Origin: Rhodoferax koreense
GTDB lineage: Bacteria > Pseudomonadota > Gammaproteobacteria > Burkholderiales > Burkholderiaceae_C
Direction: 5' to 3'
DNA length: 64,000 nt
Assembly (NCBI RefSeq): GCF_001955695.1
Contig: NZ_CP019236.1
Span: forward strand, 806,001-870,000
Shown here: positions 17,283-26,367 of the stretch, piece after piece
Position numbering within the stretch: position 1 is the first letter of the stretch
Layout: each line of letters opens with the position of its first letter
Position numbers and translations under genes: made by a program
The notes under the pieces: model-generated
Told to the model about the DNA's origin: nothing
The model's database searches: none
Seen by the model: only the letters and a program-made list of their open reading frames with translations

Positions 17283-18179
17283 ATGCGCATCCTCTCTGTT
17301 CGGTACCTCGCGGCCGTTGTCCTGTCCCTGGGTTTCGCGGTGCAGGCCGGCGCCCAGGTGCTGTTGACCGGCACCCTGAAGAAGGCCCGCGACAGCGGCG
17401 CCGTGGCCATCGGCTACCGCGCCTCATCGATCCCTTTCTCCTATTTGTCAACACGTGGCGAACCGATTGGCTACGCCATCGAGATCTGCCGCGCGCTGGT
17501 GGACGCCATGGGCGAAGAAGTCGGCCGCACCCTGCGCATCGACTGGGTCCCGGTCACGGCGGAGTCACGCCTCGACGCGGTGGAGTCGGGCAAGGTCGAT
17601 CTGGAATGCGGCTCCACCACCAGCAACCTCGAACGGCAGAAGCGCGTGGCGTTCTCGCCCACGACCTTCGTCTCGGGCACCAAGCTGATGGTGAAGAAGG
17701 ACTCCTCCATCGCCTCGTTTCGCGATCTGCTGGGCAAACGCGTGCTGGTGACCGCTGGCACGACGAACGAAAAAACCATGCGCGAGCTGTCGGAGAAGTT
17801 CAGGTTGAACCTCACCCTGGTGGTTGCGCGCGACCATGCCGACGCGTTTGCCCAACTCGCGGCCGACCAGGCCGTGGCCTTCGCAACCGATGACGTCTTG
17901 CTCTACGGCCTGCTTGCCGAAAACAAGGCGCAGGGCAGCTACGCCGTGGTCGGCGAATTCCTGTCCTACGACCCTTACGGCATCATGTTCCGCAAGGGCG
18001 ACGCGCCATTGGCGAGCCTGGTCGACGCCAGCTTCCGCCGCATGGCCGAGGACCGCGATCTGGAGCGCGCCTACGAACGCTGGTTCCTGCGCAGACTGCC
18101 TTCGGGTATCAGCATCAACCTGCCCATGAGTCCGCAATTGACCACGATTTTCCAATCCTTGCTTCAGAAGCCGGAGTGA
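17283..18179 (+). CDS. Family-3 periplasmic amino acid binding protein (orphan)
   Basis: A 298-residue secreted binding protein with a signal peptide (cleavage near AGAQ-VLL, about 26). The binding fold is of the GltI type: IGYRASSIPFSYL, VDLECGSTTSN and VTAGTTNEKTMREL match the polar-amino-acid family. It starts 21 bp after the symporter gene and has no permease of its own; the GltI-like protein and its membrane subunits follow 211 bp on. The DLECGSTTSN block is nearly the same as in that second protein, so it may present another ligand to the same permease or be sensory. Confidence 0.9.
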   Translation: MRILSVRYLAAVVLSLGFAVQAGAQVLLTGTLKKARDSGAVAIGYRASSIPFSYLSTRGEPIGYAIEICRALVDAMGEEVGRTLRIDWVPVTAESRLDAVESGKVDLECGSTTSNLERQKRVAFSPTTFVSGTKLMVKKDSSIASFRDLLGKRVLVTAGTTNEKTMRELSEKFRLNLTLVVARDHADAFAQLAADQAVAFATDDVLLYGLLAENKAQGSYAVVGEFLSYDPYGIMFRKGDAPLASLVDASFRRMAEDRDLERAYERWFLRRLPSGISINLPMSPQLTTIFQSLLQKPE

Positions 18180-18277
18180 TGCGAACGGAGGAACATAAGC
18201 TGGCGAAAACACGCGTCACCGTGAAATAGTTGCTCGCCTTGGGCTAGGGCAGGCACAAAGGGTGCTTTCAGCGGGGG

Positions 18278-18292
18278 TTGTGTGACACACAA
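18278..18292. promoter_or_regulatory. 15-bp perfect palindrome upstream of gltI
   Basis: TTGTGTG-A-CACACAA is a perfect inverted repeat about 100 bp before the gltI start. Its size and position suit an operator for a dimeric repressor or activator. No protein can be named. Confidence 0.4.
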
Positions 18293-18390
18293 TCGTTCGC
18301 ATGCACCATGAATGGGCATCCGGGTAATCCCCAAAGTCCCATTCTCTAAAATCAACGTTGTATTTATACGATTCACTTTAAGGATTTTTG

Positions 18391-19290
18391 ATGAAGAAGC
18401 AGCTCCTGGCCCTGGCCATTTCCCTGATCGCCGCGGGTGGCGCCTACGCTCAAGCCAACGACACGATTGCCAAAGTCAAGGCCTCCGGCGTCATCACGAT
18501 GGGTGTGCGCGATTCGTCCGGCGCCCTGGCCTACACCCTGGGTGACGGCAAGTACACGGGCTTCCACTACGACGTGTGCCAGCACATCATCGCCGACCTG
18601 GAAAAGGTCGTCGGCAAGAAACTCGACATCAAGTACCAACTGGTGACTTCGCAAAACCGCGTGCCGCTGGTGCAGAACGGCACGGTCGACATCGAATGTG
18701 GCTCGACCACCAACAACGCGACGCGCCAGAAGGACGTGGCCTTCGCCAACACCGTGTACGTGGAGGAAGTGCGCATCGCCACGAAGGCCGCTTCAGGCAT
18801 CAACAGCGTGGCCGACCTGAATGGCAAGAACGTGGCCACCACCACGGGTACCACCTCCGTTCAACTGCTGCGCAAAAACGAACGCGCCAAGGGCATCGAT
18901 TTCAAGGAGGTCTTCGGCAAGGACCACGCCGAGAGCTTCCTGCTGCTCGAATCCGGCCGTGCCGACGCCTTCGTGATGGACGGCCAGATCCTGGCCGGCA
19001 ACATCGCCACCGCCAAGAACCCGGCCGATTTCAAGATCGTCGGTGAGCCGCTGAGCGTGGAGCCGATCGCCATCATGTTCCGCAAGGATGATCCCGCCTT
19101 CAAGAAGCTGGCCAACGACACCATTGCCGCGATGGTCAAGTCCGGCGAGATGGCCAAGCTGTACGACAAGTGGTTCATGCAGCCGATCCCGCCGAAGAAC
19201 ACCAAGGTCGGCCTGCCGGCCAGCGAAGCCACCAAGGCGGCCTGGGCGAACCTGAACGACAAGCCCGCCGAAGACTACCTGAAGAAGTAA
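18391..19290 (+). CDS. gltI: Glutamate/aspartate ABC transporter, periplasmic binding protein
   Basis: A 299-residue family-3 binding protein with a signal peptide ending around AYAQ-AND (about 21). Recognisable blocks are GVRDSSGALAYTLGDGKYTGF, VDIECGSTTNN and TTGTTSVQLLRKNER, as in GltI/AatJ proteins. It captures acidic amino acids for the GltJK channel. I use the ATG at 18391, with AAGGA upstream, rather than the TTG before it. A transcription terminator follows at 19310, which would give more binding protein than membrane components, a common arrangement. Confidence 0.93.
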   Translation: MKKQLLALAISLIAAGGAYAQANDTIAKVKASGVITMGVRDSSGALAYTLGDGKYTGFHYDVCQHIIADLEKVVGKKLDIKYQLVTSQNRVPLVQNGTVDIECGSTTNNATRQKDVAFANTVYVEEVRIATKAASGINSVADLNGKNVATTTGTTSVQLLRKNERAKGIDFKEVFGKDHAESFLLLESGRADAFVMDGQILAGNIATAKNPADFKIVGEPLSVEPIAIMFRKDDPAFKKLANDTIAAMVKSGEMAKLYDKWFMQPIPPKNTKVGLPASEATKAAWANLNDKPAEDYLKK

Positions 19291-19309
19291 GCCCGCGACC
19301 CGGTGCACG

Positions 19310-19345
19310 AAAACCCCGTCCAGCGATTGCGTGGGCGGGGTTTTT
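19310..19345 (+). terminator. Intrinsic terminator between gltI and gltJ
   Basis: AAAACCCCG (19310-19318) pairs with CGGGGTTTTT (19336-19345) around a 17-nt loop, 20 bp after the gltI stop. It has a T run and so looks like a real, probably leaky, terminator that sets the ratio of GltI to the downstream subunits. Confidence 0.75.
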
Positions 19346-19415
19346 GCTTAAGGTGGCAACCACTGCAGCGATCGCCCCGATCCGCAGGGTCAAAACAACA
19401 GAGGATGGAGAAGTT

Positions 19416-20132
19416 ATGGATTGGCAGGTATTTCTCAACGATGACGGCAGCGGCCGGACCTATCTTCAATGGATGTTCGATGCATGGGGGTGGACGCTGG
19501 CCGTGGCCGGCTGCTCCTGGGTCGTCGCGATGGTCGTCGGTTCGCTCATGGGCGTGCTGCGCACCCTGCCCAACAGCCCCTGGCTGGTGAGGCTGGCCAA
19601 CGCCTGGGTGGAGTTGTTCCGCAACATCCCGCTGCTGGTCCAAATCTTCCTCTGGTACTTCGTGCTGCCCAAGATCTTCCCGGCCATGCAGGCCGTGCCC
19701 GGCTTCACGCTGGTGGTCTTCGCGCTCGGCTTCTTCACCTCGTCGCGGATCGCCGAGCAGGTGCGCGCCGGCATCCAGGCGCTTCCCAAGGGCCAGCGTT
19801 ATGCGGGCATGGCCGTGGGCTTCACCACGATGCAGACCTACCGCTACGTGATCCTGCCGATGGCGTTTCGCATCATCTTCCCGCCGCTGACCAGCGAATC
19901 CATGAACCTGCTGAAGAATTCCTCGGTGGCCTTCGCCGTGTCGATTTCGGAGCTCACCATGTTCGCGATGCAGGCGCAGGAGGAAACCTCGCGCGGCGTC
20001 GAGGTCTACCTGGCCGTGACCGCGCTCTATGCGGTGTCGGCTTTCGCGGTCAACCGCGTGATGGCTTTCGTGGAGAAGAAGATGCAGATTCCAGGTTTCA
20101 TCGTGGCCACTGGCACGGGCGGAGGACACTGA
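19416..20132 (+). CDS. gltJ: Glutamate/aspartate ABC transporter permease
   Basis: A 238-residue inner-membrane subunit of the HisMQ type with about five helices. The EAA-like loop is visible in EQVRAGIQALPKGQRYAGMAVG and FRIIFPPLTSESMNLLKNSS. The start MDWQVFLNDDG has GGAG upstream. It works with GltK, GltL and the GltI binding protein to import glutamate and aspartate. A 1-bp gap separates it from gltK. Confidence 0.93.
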   Translation: MDWQVFLNDDGSGRTYLQWMFDAWGWTLAVAGCSWVVAMVVGSLMGVLRTLPNSPWLVRLANAWVELFRNIPLLVQIFLWYFVLPKIFPAMQAVPGFTLVVFALGFFTSSRIAEQVRAGIQALPKGQRYAGMAVGFTTMQTYRYVILPMAFRIIFPPLTSESMNLLKNSSVAFAVSISELTMFAMQAQEETSRGVEVYLAVTALYAVSAFAVNRVMAFVEKKMQIPGFIVATGTGGGH

Positions 20133-20133
20133 C

Positions 20134-20802
20134 ATGGGCGGACTCGACCTGAGCTTTTTCAACTGGGACGTGCTGAGCAAGTTCGTCCTCAAGGGCTTTT
20201 TCTTCAGCATCCAGCTCACCGCGGTGGCCACCATCGGCGGCATCATCTTCGGCACGCTGCTGGCGCTCATGCGGCTGTCCGGCAAGAAGATCCTCATGTA
20301 CCCGGCCACGTTCTACGTGAACGGCATGCGCTCCATCCCGCTGGTGATGGTGATCCTGTGGTTCTTCCTGCTGATGCCGACCATCATCGGCCGGCCCATC
20401 GGCGCCGAACTGTCGGCGGTGATCACCTTCATCGCCTTCGAGGCCGCCTACTTCAGCGAGATCATGCGCGCGGGCATCCAGTCGATTCCGCGCGGCCAGG
20501 TCTACGCAGGCCAGGCGATGGGCATGACCTATGCGCAGAACATGAAGCTGGTGATCCTGCCGCAGGCTTTCCGCAACATGCTGCCGGTGCTGCTCACGCA
20601 GACCATCATCCTGTTCCAGGATACCTCCCTGGTCTATGCCATCGGCGCCTATGACCTGCTCAAGGGCTTTTCCACCGCCGGCAAGATCTACGGCCGGCCC
20701 GAGGAAGCCTACCTGCTGGCCGCCATCGTCTATTTCGCCCTGTGCTTCAGCCTTTCCTACGTCGTGAAGAAGCTGCAGCTCAAGATTGCCATCATCCGCT
20801 GA
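20134..20802 (+). CDS. gltK: Glutamate/aspartate ABC transporter permease
   Basis: A 222-residue HisMQ-type permease partner of GltJ. The cytoplasmic coupling loop is EIMRAGIQSIPRGQVYAGQAMG, followed by VILPQAFRNMLPVLLTQ. A GGAGGA motif within the end of gltJ gives its ribosome binding site, so the two are translationally linked. Specificity for acidic amino acids is inferred from the whole gene set. Confidence 0.93.
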   Translation: MGGLDLSFFNWDVLSKFVLKGFFFSIQLTAVATIGGIIFGTLLALMRLSGKKILMYPATFYVNGMRSIPLVMVILWFFLLMPTIIGRPIGAELSAVITFIAFEAAYFSEIMRAGIQSIPRGQVYAGQAMGMTYAQNMKLVILPQAFRNMLPVLLTQTIILFQDTSLVYAIGAYDLLKGFSTAGKIYGRPEEAYLLAAIVYFALCFSLSYVVKKLQLKIAIIR

Positions 20803-20826
20803 TGCACCAACAAAGAGGACCTCAAA

Positions 20827-21564
20827 ATGATCGAAATCAAGAACGTTTCCAAATGGTATGGCCCTGTACAGGTGCTCAACAACTGCAACGTCAGCATCAA
20901 GAAGGGCGACGTGGTCGTGGTCTGCGGCCCGTCGGGTTCGGGCAAGTCCACGCTGATCAAGACCGTGAACGCGCTCGAGCCCTTCCAGAAGGGCGAAATC
21001 TTCGTCGACGGCATCCCGCTGCATGACCCGAAGACCGACCTGCCCAAGCTGCGCAGCCGCGTGGGCATGGTGTTCCAGCACTTCGAGCTGTTCCCGCACC
21101 TGTCCGTCACCGAGAACCTGACCATCGCCCAGATCAAGGTGCTCGGCCGCAGCGCCGATGACGCCAAGACCCGTGGCCTCAAGATGCTGGACCGTGTGGG
21201 CCTGATGGCGCACAAGGACAAGTTCCCCGGCCAGCTCTCCGGCGGCCAGCAGCAACGCGTGGCCATCGCCCGCGCGCTGAGCATGGACCCGATGGTCATG
21301 CTGTTCGACGAGCCCACCTCGGCGCTCGACCCCGAAATGGTCGGCGAAGTGCTGGACGTGATGGTCACCCTGGCCAAGGAAGGCATGACCATGATGTGCG
21401 TGACCCACGAAATGGGTTTCGCGCGCAAGGTGGCCAGCCGCGTGATCTTCATCGACGTCGGCGGCCGGATCCTGGAAGACTGCTCCAAGGACGAGTTCTT
21501 CAGCCATCCCGAGAACCGCCAGCCACGCACCAAGGACTTCCTGAACAAGATCCTGCAGCACTGA
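20827..21564 (+). CDS. gltL: Glutamate/aspartate ABC transporter ATPase
   Basis: A 245-residue ABC ATPase of the polar amino acid class. It has Walker [11 protein letters not shown] (about 38-47), the Q-loop [11 protein letters not shown], signature LSGGQQQR (about 137), Walker [14 protein letters not shown] and switch His in VTHEM. It starts 24 bp after gltK with a GAGG ribosome binding site and ends the gltIJKL unit; a strong terminator follows. Confidence 0.95.
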   Translation: MIEIKNVSKWYGPVQVLNNCNVSIKKGDVVVVCGPSGSGKSTLIKTVNALEPFQKGEIFVDGIPLHDPKTDLPKLRSRVGMVFQHFELFPHLSVTENLTIAQIKVLGRSADDAKTRGLKMLDRVGLMAHKDKFPGQLSGGQQQRVAIARALSMDPMVMLFDEPTSALDPEMVGEVLDVMVTLAKEGMTMMCVTHEMGFARKVASRVIFIDVGGRILEDCSKDEFFSHPENRQPRTKDFLNKILQH

Positions 21565-21594
21565 CACCTCTCCGTCGACCCATCGCGCGATGAA

Positions 21595-21621
21595 GCGGGC
21601 CCTGCGGGGCCCGTTGTCTTT
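21595..21621 (+). terminator. Intrinsic terminator of the glt operon
   Basis: CGGGCCC pairs with GGGCCCG around TGCG, followed by TTGTCTTTT, 31 bp after the gltL stop. Confidence 0.75.
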
Positions 21622-21669
21622 TGCACCTTGCGTTTGTTTTTTTGTATTCCTTTGCGACCGGAAAATCCG

Positions 21670-23262
21670 ATGCCTTTGCCTTCCCCTCGTTACCGTTCCC
21701 TGGCCCGTCGTCTGTCGCTGGGCTTCGTCAGCGTGCTCGCATTGCTGCTGGCGGTAGCCGTCACCGGCCTGTATTCGATCCATCTGCTTGGAAAGCAGGT
21801 CGATCGCATCGTTCACACCGACAACCGCAAGACCGAACTCGCCAACAACCTCATGGGCTCGATCAGCAGCCTGGCGATCCAGGCGCGTTCCGTGGCGCTG
21901 TTCACCGAACTCGACCCGAAGCAGCTCGACATCGAGTTCAAGGCGGCCAAGACCGCGGAGCAGCAGTACCTGGCCACCGAGAAAGAACTCACCGCCTTGC
22001 TGGCGACGCAGGATGCGGACTCTGTCGAGCGACAACTGCTCTCGGCGATCTCCGAGAACGGCAAGAAGGTGTTCCCCGCCATCGACGAATCAATGACGAG
22101 TGCCATGGACGGCGACAACGTCGGCGCGGTGCTGGCCCTGATGAACCGCGTGCGGCCCACGGAGGCCGTGCTGCGCGGCAAGGTCAATGAACTCATCGCG
22201 CTGCAGCGCGCCCAGACCGAGGCCGCCTACCAGCAGGCTGCGACGCTGGAAAAGCGGGCGTTCGCCATCGAAAGCCTGCTGGTGGTGATCGCCCTGGTGA
22301 CCGGCGGCCTTATGGCCTGGCGCATCACGGTGTCGGTCACGGCGCCGATCGGCCGGGCCGTCGTGCTGGCCGAGCGCATCGCCACCGGCGACCTGTCGTC
22401 CCAGGTCGAGGTGCGCATCTTCGACGAGACCGGCCGGTTGCTGCAGGCCATCGACGCCATGCAGGAAAAACTCAAGTCGCTGGTTGGCGGCATCCGGCTG
22501 GCGGCCGACGCGATCCAGGTGTCGAGCAGCGAAGTCGCCGCCGGCAACCAGGACCTGAGCCACCGCACCGAGCAGGCGGCGAGCAACCTGCAGCAGACGG
22601 CGCAGTCGATGGATGAGCTGACCAGTACCGTCCTGCAGAGCAGCAGCGCCGCGGTGCAGGCGAATCAGCTGGCCGGCTCGGCCGCGCAGGTGGCGGCGCG
22701 CGGCGGCGCCGTCGTGGCCGAGGTGGTGTCCACCATGGGCGAGATCAACGCCAGTTCGAAAAAGATCGCCGACATTATCTCTGTGATCGACGGCATCGCT
22801 TTTCAGACCAACATCCTGGCGCTGAATGCGGCCGTGGAAGCCGCACGCGCAGGCGAACAGGGCCGAGGCTTCGCGGTGGTGGCGTCCGAAGTGCGCAGCC
22901 TGGCGGGGCGTTCGGCCACGGCGGCGCGCGAGATCAAGGACCTGATCGGCGCGAGCGTGAACCGTGTCGAGCGTGGCAGCCAGCTCGTGGCCGACGCCGG
23001 TGCGACGATGGGCGAGATCGTCACCTCGGTACAGCGCGTCACCGACACCATCAGCGAAATCACCGCCGCTGCGTCGGCGCAGAACCAGGGCATCGGCCAG
23101 ATCAACAGCGCCATTGCCGCGCTCGACCAGATGACGCAGCAGAACTCGGCGCTGGTCGAAGAAAGCGCGGCCGCCGCCGAAAGCCTGAACGGCCATGCCA
23201 TGCAGCTGACCGCGGCGGTGAGCACCTTCAAGCTGGATCGGCTCGCGCGTCTGCCGGCCTAG
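21670..23262 (+). CDS. Methyl-accepting chemotaxis protein without docking pentapeptide
   Basis: A 530-residue chemoreceptor with a first membrane helix (about 14-38), a periplasmic four-helix-type domain, a second helix (about 197-217), HAMP and an MA domain with the hairpin [20 protein letters not shown]. Unlike the receptor at 5712 it ends in a short tail (LDRLARLPA) with no xWxxF motif, so it would rely on other receptors for CheR/CheB. It lies just after the acidic amino acid importer; a role in sensing those amino acids is only a neighbourhood guess. The ATG at 21670 begins [10 protein letters not shown]. Confidence 0.92.
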   Translation: MPLPSPRYRSLARRLSLGFVSVLALLLAVAVTGLYSIHLLGKQVDRIVHTDNRKTELANNLMGSISSLAIQARSVALFTELDPKQLDIEFKAAKTAEQQYLATEKELTALLATQDADSVERQLLSAISENGKKVFPAIDESMTSAMDGDNVGAVLALMNRVRPTEAVLRGKVNELIALQRAQTEAAYQQAATLEKRAFAIESLLVVIALVTGGLMAWRITVSVTAPIGRAVVLAERIATGDLSSQVEVRIFDETGRLLQAIDAMQEKLKSLVGGIRLAADAIQVSSSEVAAGNQDLSHRTEQAASNLQQTAQSMDELTSTVLQSSSAAVQANQLAGSAAQVAARGGAVVAEVVSTMGEINASSKKIADIISVIDGIAFQTNILALNAAVEAARAGEQGRGFAVVASEVRSLAGRSATAAREIKDLIGASVNRVERGSQLVADAGATMGEIVTSVQRVTDTISEITAAASAQNQGIGQINSAIAALDQMTQQNSALVEESAAAAESLNGHAMQLTAAVSTFKLDRLARLPA

Positions 23263-23280
23263 CAGGCGTCTCGCCAGGCA

Positions 23281-23303
23281 AGGCGGCGGGCCGGTCCGCC
23301 GCT
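23281..23303. terminator. Hairpin between convergent chemoreceptor and dctP genes
   Basis: GGCGG and CCGCC arms around a short loop lie between two convergent stops and could terminate both. There is no T run, so this is tentative. Confidence 0.35.
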
Positions 23304-24340
23304 TACTTGGCGCGCGCGGCGATGGCCTTTTCGGCCTTGTTCACCAGGTCGTTGCCCACCACCGGTTTCCATTTCTCGTAGACCGGCCGCGTGGCCTTGA
23401 CGAACACTTCGCGTTCGGCCGGCGTGAGTTGGGTCACCGTCACACCCATGGCGGCGATCTCCTTGAACACAGGTTTGTCGGCCTCGACCAGGCCCTTGCG
23501 GGCGATGGCGATTTCCTGCTTGCCGGCGTCGGTCGCGGCCTGCTTCACGATGGCCTGGTCGGCCGGCGTCCACGAGGCCCAGATTTCCTTGTTGACCACG
23601 AAGATCAGCGGGTCGGCCACGTAGCCCCAGGCCGTCATGAACTTCTGGCCGACATTCTGCATCTTCAGCACGGTGAACAGGAACAGCGGGTTCTCCTGCC
23701 CGTCCACCGCGCCGCTGGCCAGCGCGGGCTGCGCATCGGCCCAGCTCATCTGCGTCGGGTTGGCACCCAGCGCGGTGAACAGGTCGGCAAACAGCGGCGA
23801 GCCGACCACGCGGATCTTCATGCCTTTCAAATCTTCGGGCGACTTGATGGCACGCTTGGAATTGGTGATCTCGCGGTAGCCGTTCTCGCCCCAGGCCAAC
23901 GGCAGCACGCCGGCCTTGTCGATGGTCTTGAACAACTCGGCGCCGACCTCGCCCTGCGTCAGCGCGTCGATGGCGGCGTAGTCGGGCATCAGGAAAGGCA
24001 TCGAGAAAATGTTCAGCTGCTTGACCTGCGGCGACCAGTTGATGGTCGAGCCCACGGCCAGGTCGATCACGCCCTGGCGCAGCGCGCTGAATTCACGCGT
24101 CTGGTCGCCCTGGATCAGCGACACGCCCGGGTAGAGCTTGATGTTGATGCGGCCCTGGGTGCGTTCCTTCACCAGGTTGGCCCAGATCTGCGCGGCCTGG
24201 CCCCAGGGCGTCGGCGGTGCGAGCACGATGGAGAGCTTGTACTCGGGCTTGTAGGCCGTCTGCGCGACCGCGTTCGACGAGAAAAAGCCAAGGGCGGTGG
24301 CCGCGGCGGCAAGGCCGAGCAGGGTGCGGCGAAATCTCAT
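23303..24340 (-). CDS. dctP: TRAP transporter substrate-binding protein (DctP family)
   Basis: A 345-residue periplasmic binding protein with a signal peptide (cleavage near AVAQ-TAY, about 27). It shows DctP-family blocks: LVKERTQGRINIKLYPG, the ligand-clamping arginine region LKGMKIRVVGSPLFADLF, and DGQENPLF. It captures a carboxylate, probably a C4-dicarboxylate or related acid, for the DctQM channel encoded by the next two genes on the same strand. AAGGAG precedes the ATG. In this order (Q, M, P on the minus strand) the binding protein is last. Confidence 0.92.
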   Translation of the reverse strand: MRFRRTLLGLAAAATALGFFSSNAVAQTAYKPEYKLSIVLAPPTPWGQAAQIWANLVKERTQGRINIKLYPGVSLIQGDQTREFSALRQGVIDLAVGSTINWSPQVKQLNIFSMPFLMPDYAAIDALTQGEVGAELFKTIDKAGVLPLAWGENGYREITNSKRAIKSPEDLKGMKIRVVGSPLFADLFTALGANPTQMSWADAQPALASGAVDGQENPLFLFTVLKMQNVGQKFMTAWGYVADPLIFVVNKEIWASWTPADQAIVKQAATDAGKQEIAIARKGLVEADKPVFKEIAAMGVTVTQLTPAEREVFVKATRPVYEKWKPVVGNDLVNKAEKAIAARAK

Positions 24341-24369
24341 GGTGTGTCTCCTTCGAAGTTGTTGAAAAG

Positions 24370-25668
24370 TCAGTAACCCAGCTTGTTCGGCAGCCACAGC
24401 GCCAGCTGCGGCCAGGCGATCACCGCCACCATCACCAGGAACATGGCGAACAGCATCCAGCCGACCCAGCGCACCGTGTCCTCCATGCGCACGTTGGCGA
24501 TGCGGCACGACACCATCAGGTTCACGGCCAGCGGCGGCGTGAACTGGCCCAGCGCCACCTTCAAGGTAAGGATCACGCCGAACCACACCGGGTCCCATTT
24601 GTAGAACTGCACGATGGGCCAGAGCAGCGGCACGAAGATCAGGAAGATCGACACGCCGTCGAGGAACATACCCACCGTGATCAGCATCACGATCAGGAGC
24701 GCCAGCACGCCGTATTCACCCAGTCCCGAGTTCACGATGGCCTTGGCGACCGGGTCGATCACGCCGAGCGTGGACAGCGAATACGCGAAGATGCCGGCCA
24801 GCGACACCACCAGCAGGATCACCGCCGAGAGCTCGCCCGATTCGCGCAGGATGACGTAGAGGTCGCGCACCTGGATCGTGCGGTAGATCACCATGCCGAC
24901 GAAGAGGCCGTAGAACACCGCCACCACGGCCGCCTCGGTCGGCGTGAACCAACCCGCGCGCATGCCGCCGAGGATCAGGATCGGCGCGGCCAGGCCCCAG
25001 GTGGCCTCGCGGAAGCTCTTCCAGAATTCGGGCCTGGGCATGCTCGCTTCGAGTGCGCCCATCTTGTGTTTGCGGGCCATCCATACGGCCGGCACGATCA
25101 GCGCCAGGCCGGCCAGGATGCCGGGGATCATGCCTGCGGCGAACAGCGCCGGCACCGACGCGCCCGGCACCAGCACCGAATACACGATGAAGGCCACCGA
25201 GGGCGGAATCAGGATGTCGGTGGCCGCCGCCGCACCCACCACGCTCGCCGAATACGCGGCCGGGTAGCCGGCGCGCGACATGGCGGCGATCATCACCGCG
25301 CCCACCGCCGCGGCATTGGCCGGGCCCGAGCCCGAGATGCCGCCGAGGAACATCGCCACCAGGATCGCCACCATCGGCAACATGCCCGGCCCGCGGCCGA
25401 CCATGGCCACGGCGAAGTTCACCAGGCGCAGCGCCACGCCGGAACGGTCGAAGATCGAGCCGACCAGCACGAACATCGGGATCGCCAATAGCGGGTACTT
25501 GCCCAGGCCGGCGTAGAAATTCTGCGGCACGGCCAAGAGGCCGAACCATTGCGCGTCCGAATTCGCCAGCGCGATACAGGCCGCGCCGGCCAGGCCGAGC
25601 GCCGCGCCGATCGGCACGCCGACCAGCATCATCAGCACGAAGGCCACGAACAACAGTGTCGCGATCAT
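24370..25668 (-). CDS. dctM: TRAP transporter large permease
   Basis: A 432-residue membrane protein with about 12-13 helices; the large DctM subunit catalyses sodium-driven solute uptake. Family blocks include VPIGAALGLAG, GISGSGPANAAAVG, IPPSVAFIVYSVLVPGAS and the conserved FTPPLAVNLMVS near the end. The ATG overlaps the stop of the small subunit by four bases (ATGA), so translation is coupled. Confidence 0.93.
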   Translation of the reverse strand: MIATLLFVAFVLMMLVGVPIGAALGLAGAACIALANSDAQWFGLLAVPQNFYAGLGKYPLLAIPMFVLVGSIFDRSGVALRLVNFAVAMVGRGPGMLPMVAILVAMFLGGISGSGPANAAAVGAVMIAAMSRAGYPAAYSASVVGAAAATDILIPPSVAFIVYSVLVPGASVPALFAAGMIPGILAGLALIVPAVWMARKHKMGALEASMPRPEFWKSFREATWGLAAPILILGGMRAGWFTPTEAAVVAVFYGLFVGMVIYRTIQVRDLYVILRESGELSAVILLVVSLAGIFAYSLSTLGVIDPVAKAIVNSGLGEYGVLALLIVMLITVGMFLDGVSIFLIFVPLLWPIVQFYKWDPVWFGVILTLKVALGQFTPPLAVNLMVSCRIANVRMEDTVRWVGWMLFAMFLVMVAVIAWPQLALWLPNKLGY

Positions 25669-26216
25669 GACGGCGTCTCTTCTTCGTCGACCTGTTTGCC
25701 GCGGCGGACAAACAGACCCACCGCGCGCAAAGCAATCGCCGTCGACACGATCGGCAGCCACACCGAATACCACCACTGCGGCACACCGATGCCGGGCGAG
25801 GTTTCCTCGAAGCGGTAGTCGTCGAACACCATGCGCAGGCTCAGGCCCGCGATCAGGAAGAACAGCGCCGCCACCATCACCGCGCCGAACTGCGACAGGC
25901 GTTTGCGTCGCGCCATCGAGCCGCTTTCGGAAAAATATTCGATGCGGATGTGCCGGTCGCGCGCCACGGCGGCCGAGCCGGCGACCATGCTCAAGAGGAT
26001 CATCAGGAACACCGAAAATTCTTCGGTCCAGGCGAACGAGCTGTTGGTGAAATAGCGCACCAGCACGTTGGCGAAGGTGATCAGCGCCAGCGCTCCCATG
26101 ATCAGCACGGTGAGCCAGTCTTCGATCTTGAGCGGGATGCGGGTGGCGGGATCGGCCTCGGCGGCGCCGGGCGGCTGGGTTTCCGGCAATTCGCCGGAAA
26201 GGGGAGAGGAGGACAT
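25665..26216 (-). CDS. dctQ: TRAP transporter small permease
   Basis: A 183-residue four-helix membrane protein of the DctQ family, with the typical FANVLVRYFTNSSFAWTEEFSVFLMILLSM segment in the first and second helices and RDRHIRIEYF in the loop. It pairs with the DctM subunit encoded directly downstream. The start at 26216 gives MSSSPLSGELP; an N-terminal soluble tail of about 30 residues precedes the first helix. Substrate unknown. Confidence 0.88.
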   Translation of the reverse strand: MSSSPLSGELPETQPPGAAEADPATRIPLKIEDWLTVLIMGALALITFANVLVRYFTNSSFAWTEEFSVFLMILLSMVAGSAAVARDRHIRIEYFSESGSMARRKRLSQFGAVMVAALFFLIAGLSLRMVFDDYRFEETSPGIGVPQWWYSVWLPIVSTAIALRAVGLFVRRGKQVDEEETPS

Positions 26217-26367
26217 TTCGGCAGCGGGGTGAGAGGTGGACACCCGCGGCCAAGCGCCGCGGGGCAGCCAAACATCATATCTTTGAACCCGCATGCACCG
26301 CATGGGGATTGTCCTAGGCGCGGCGTTCGCGTGCGCCGCGACCGGGCGGCAATGCGACAATTCGCGC

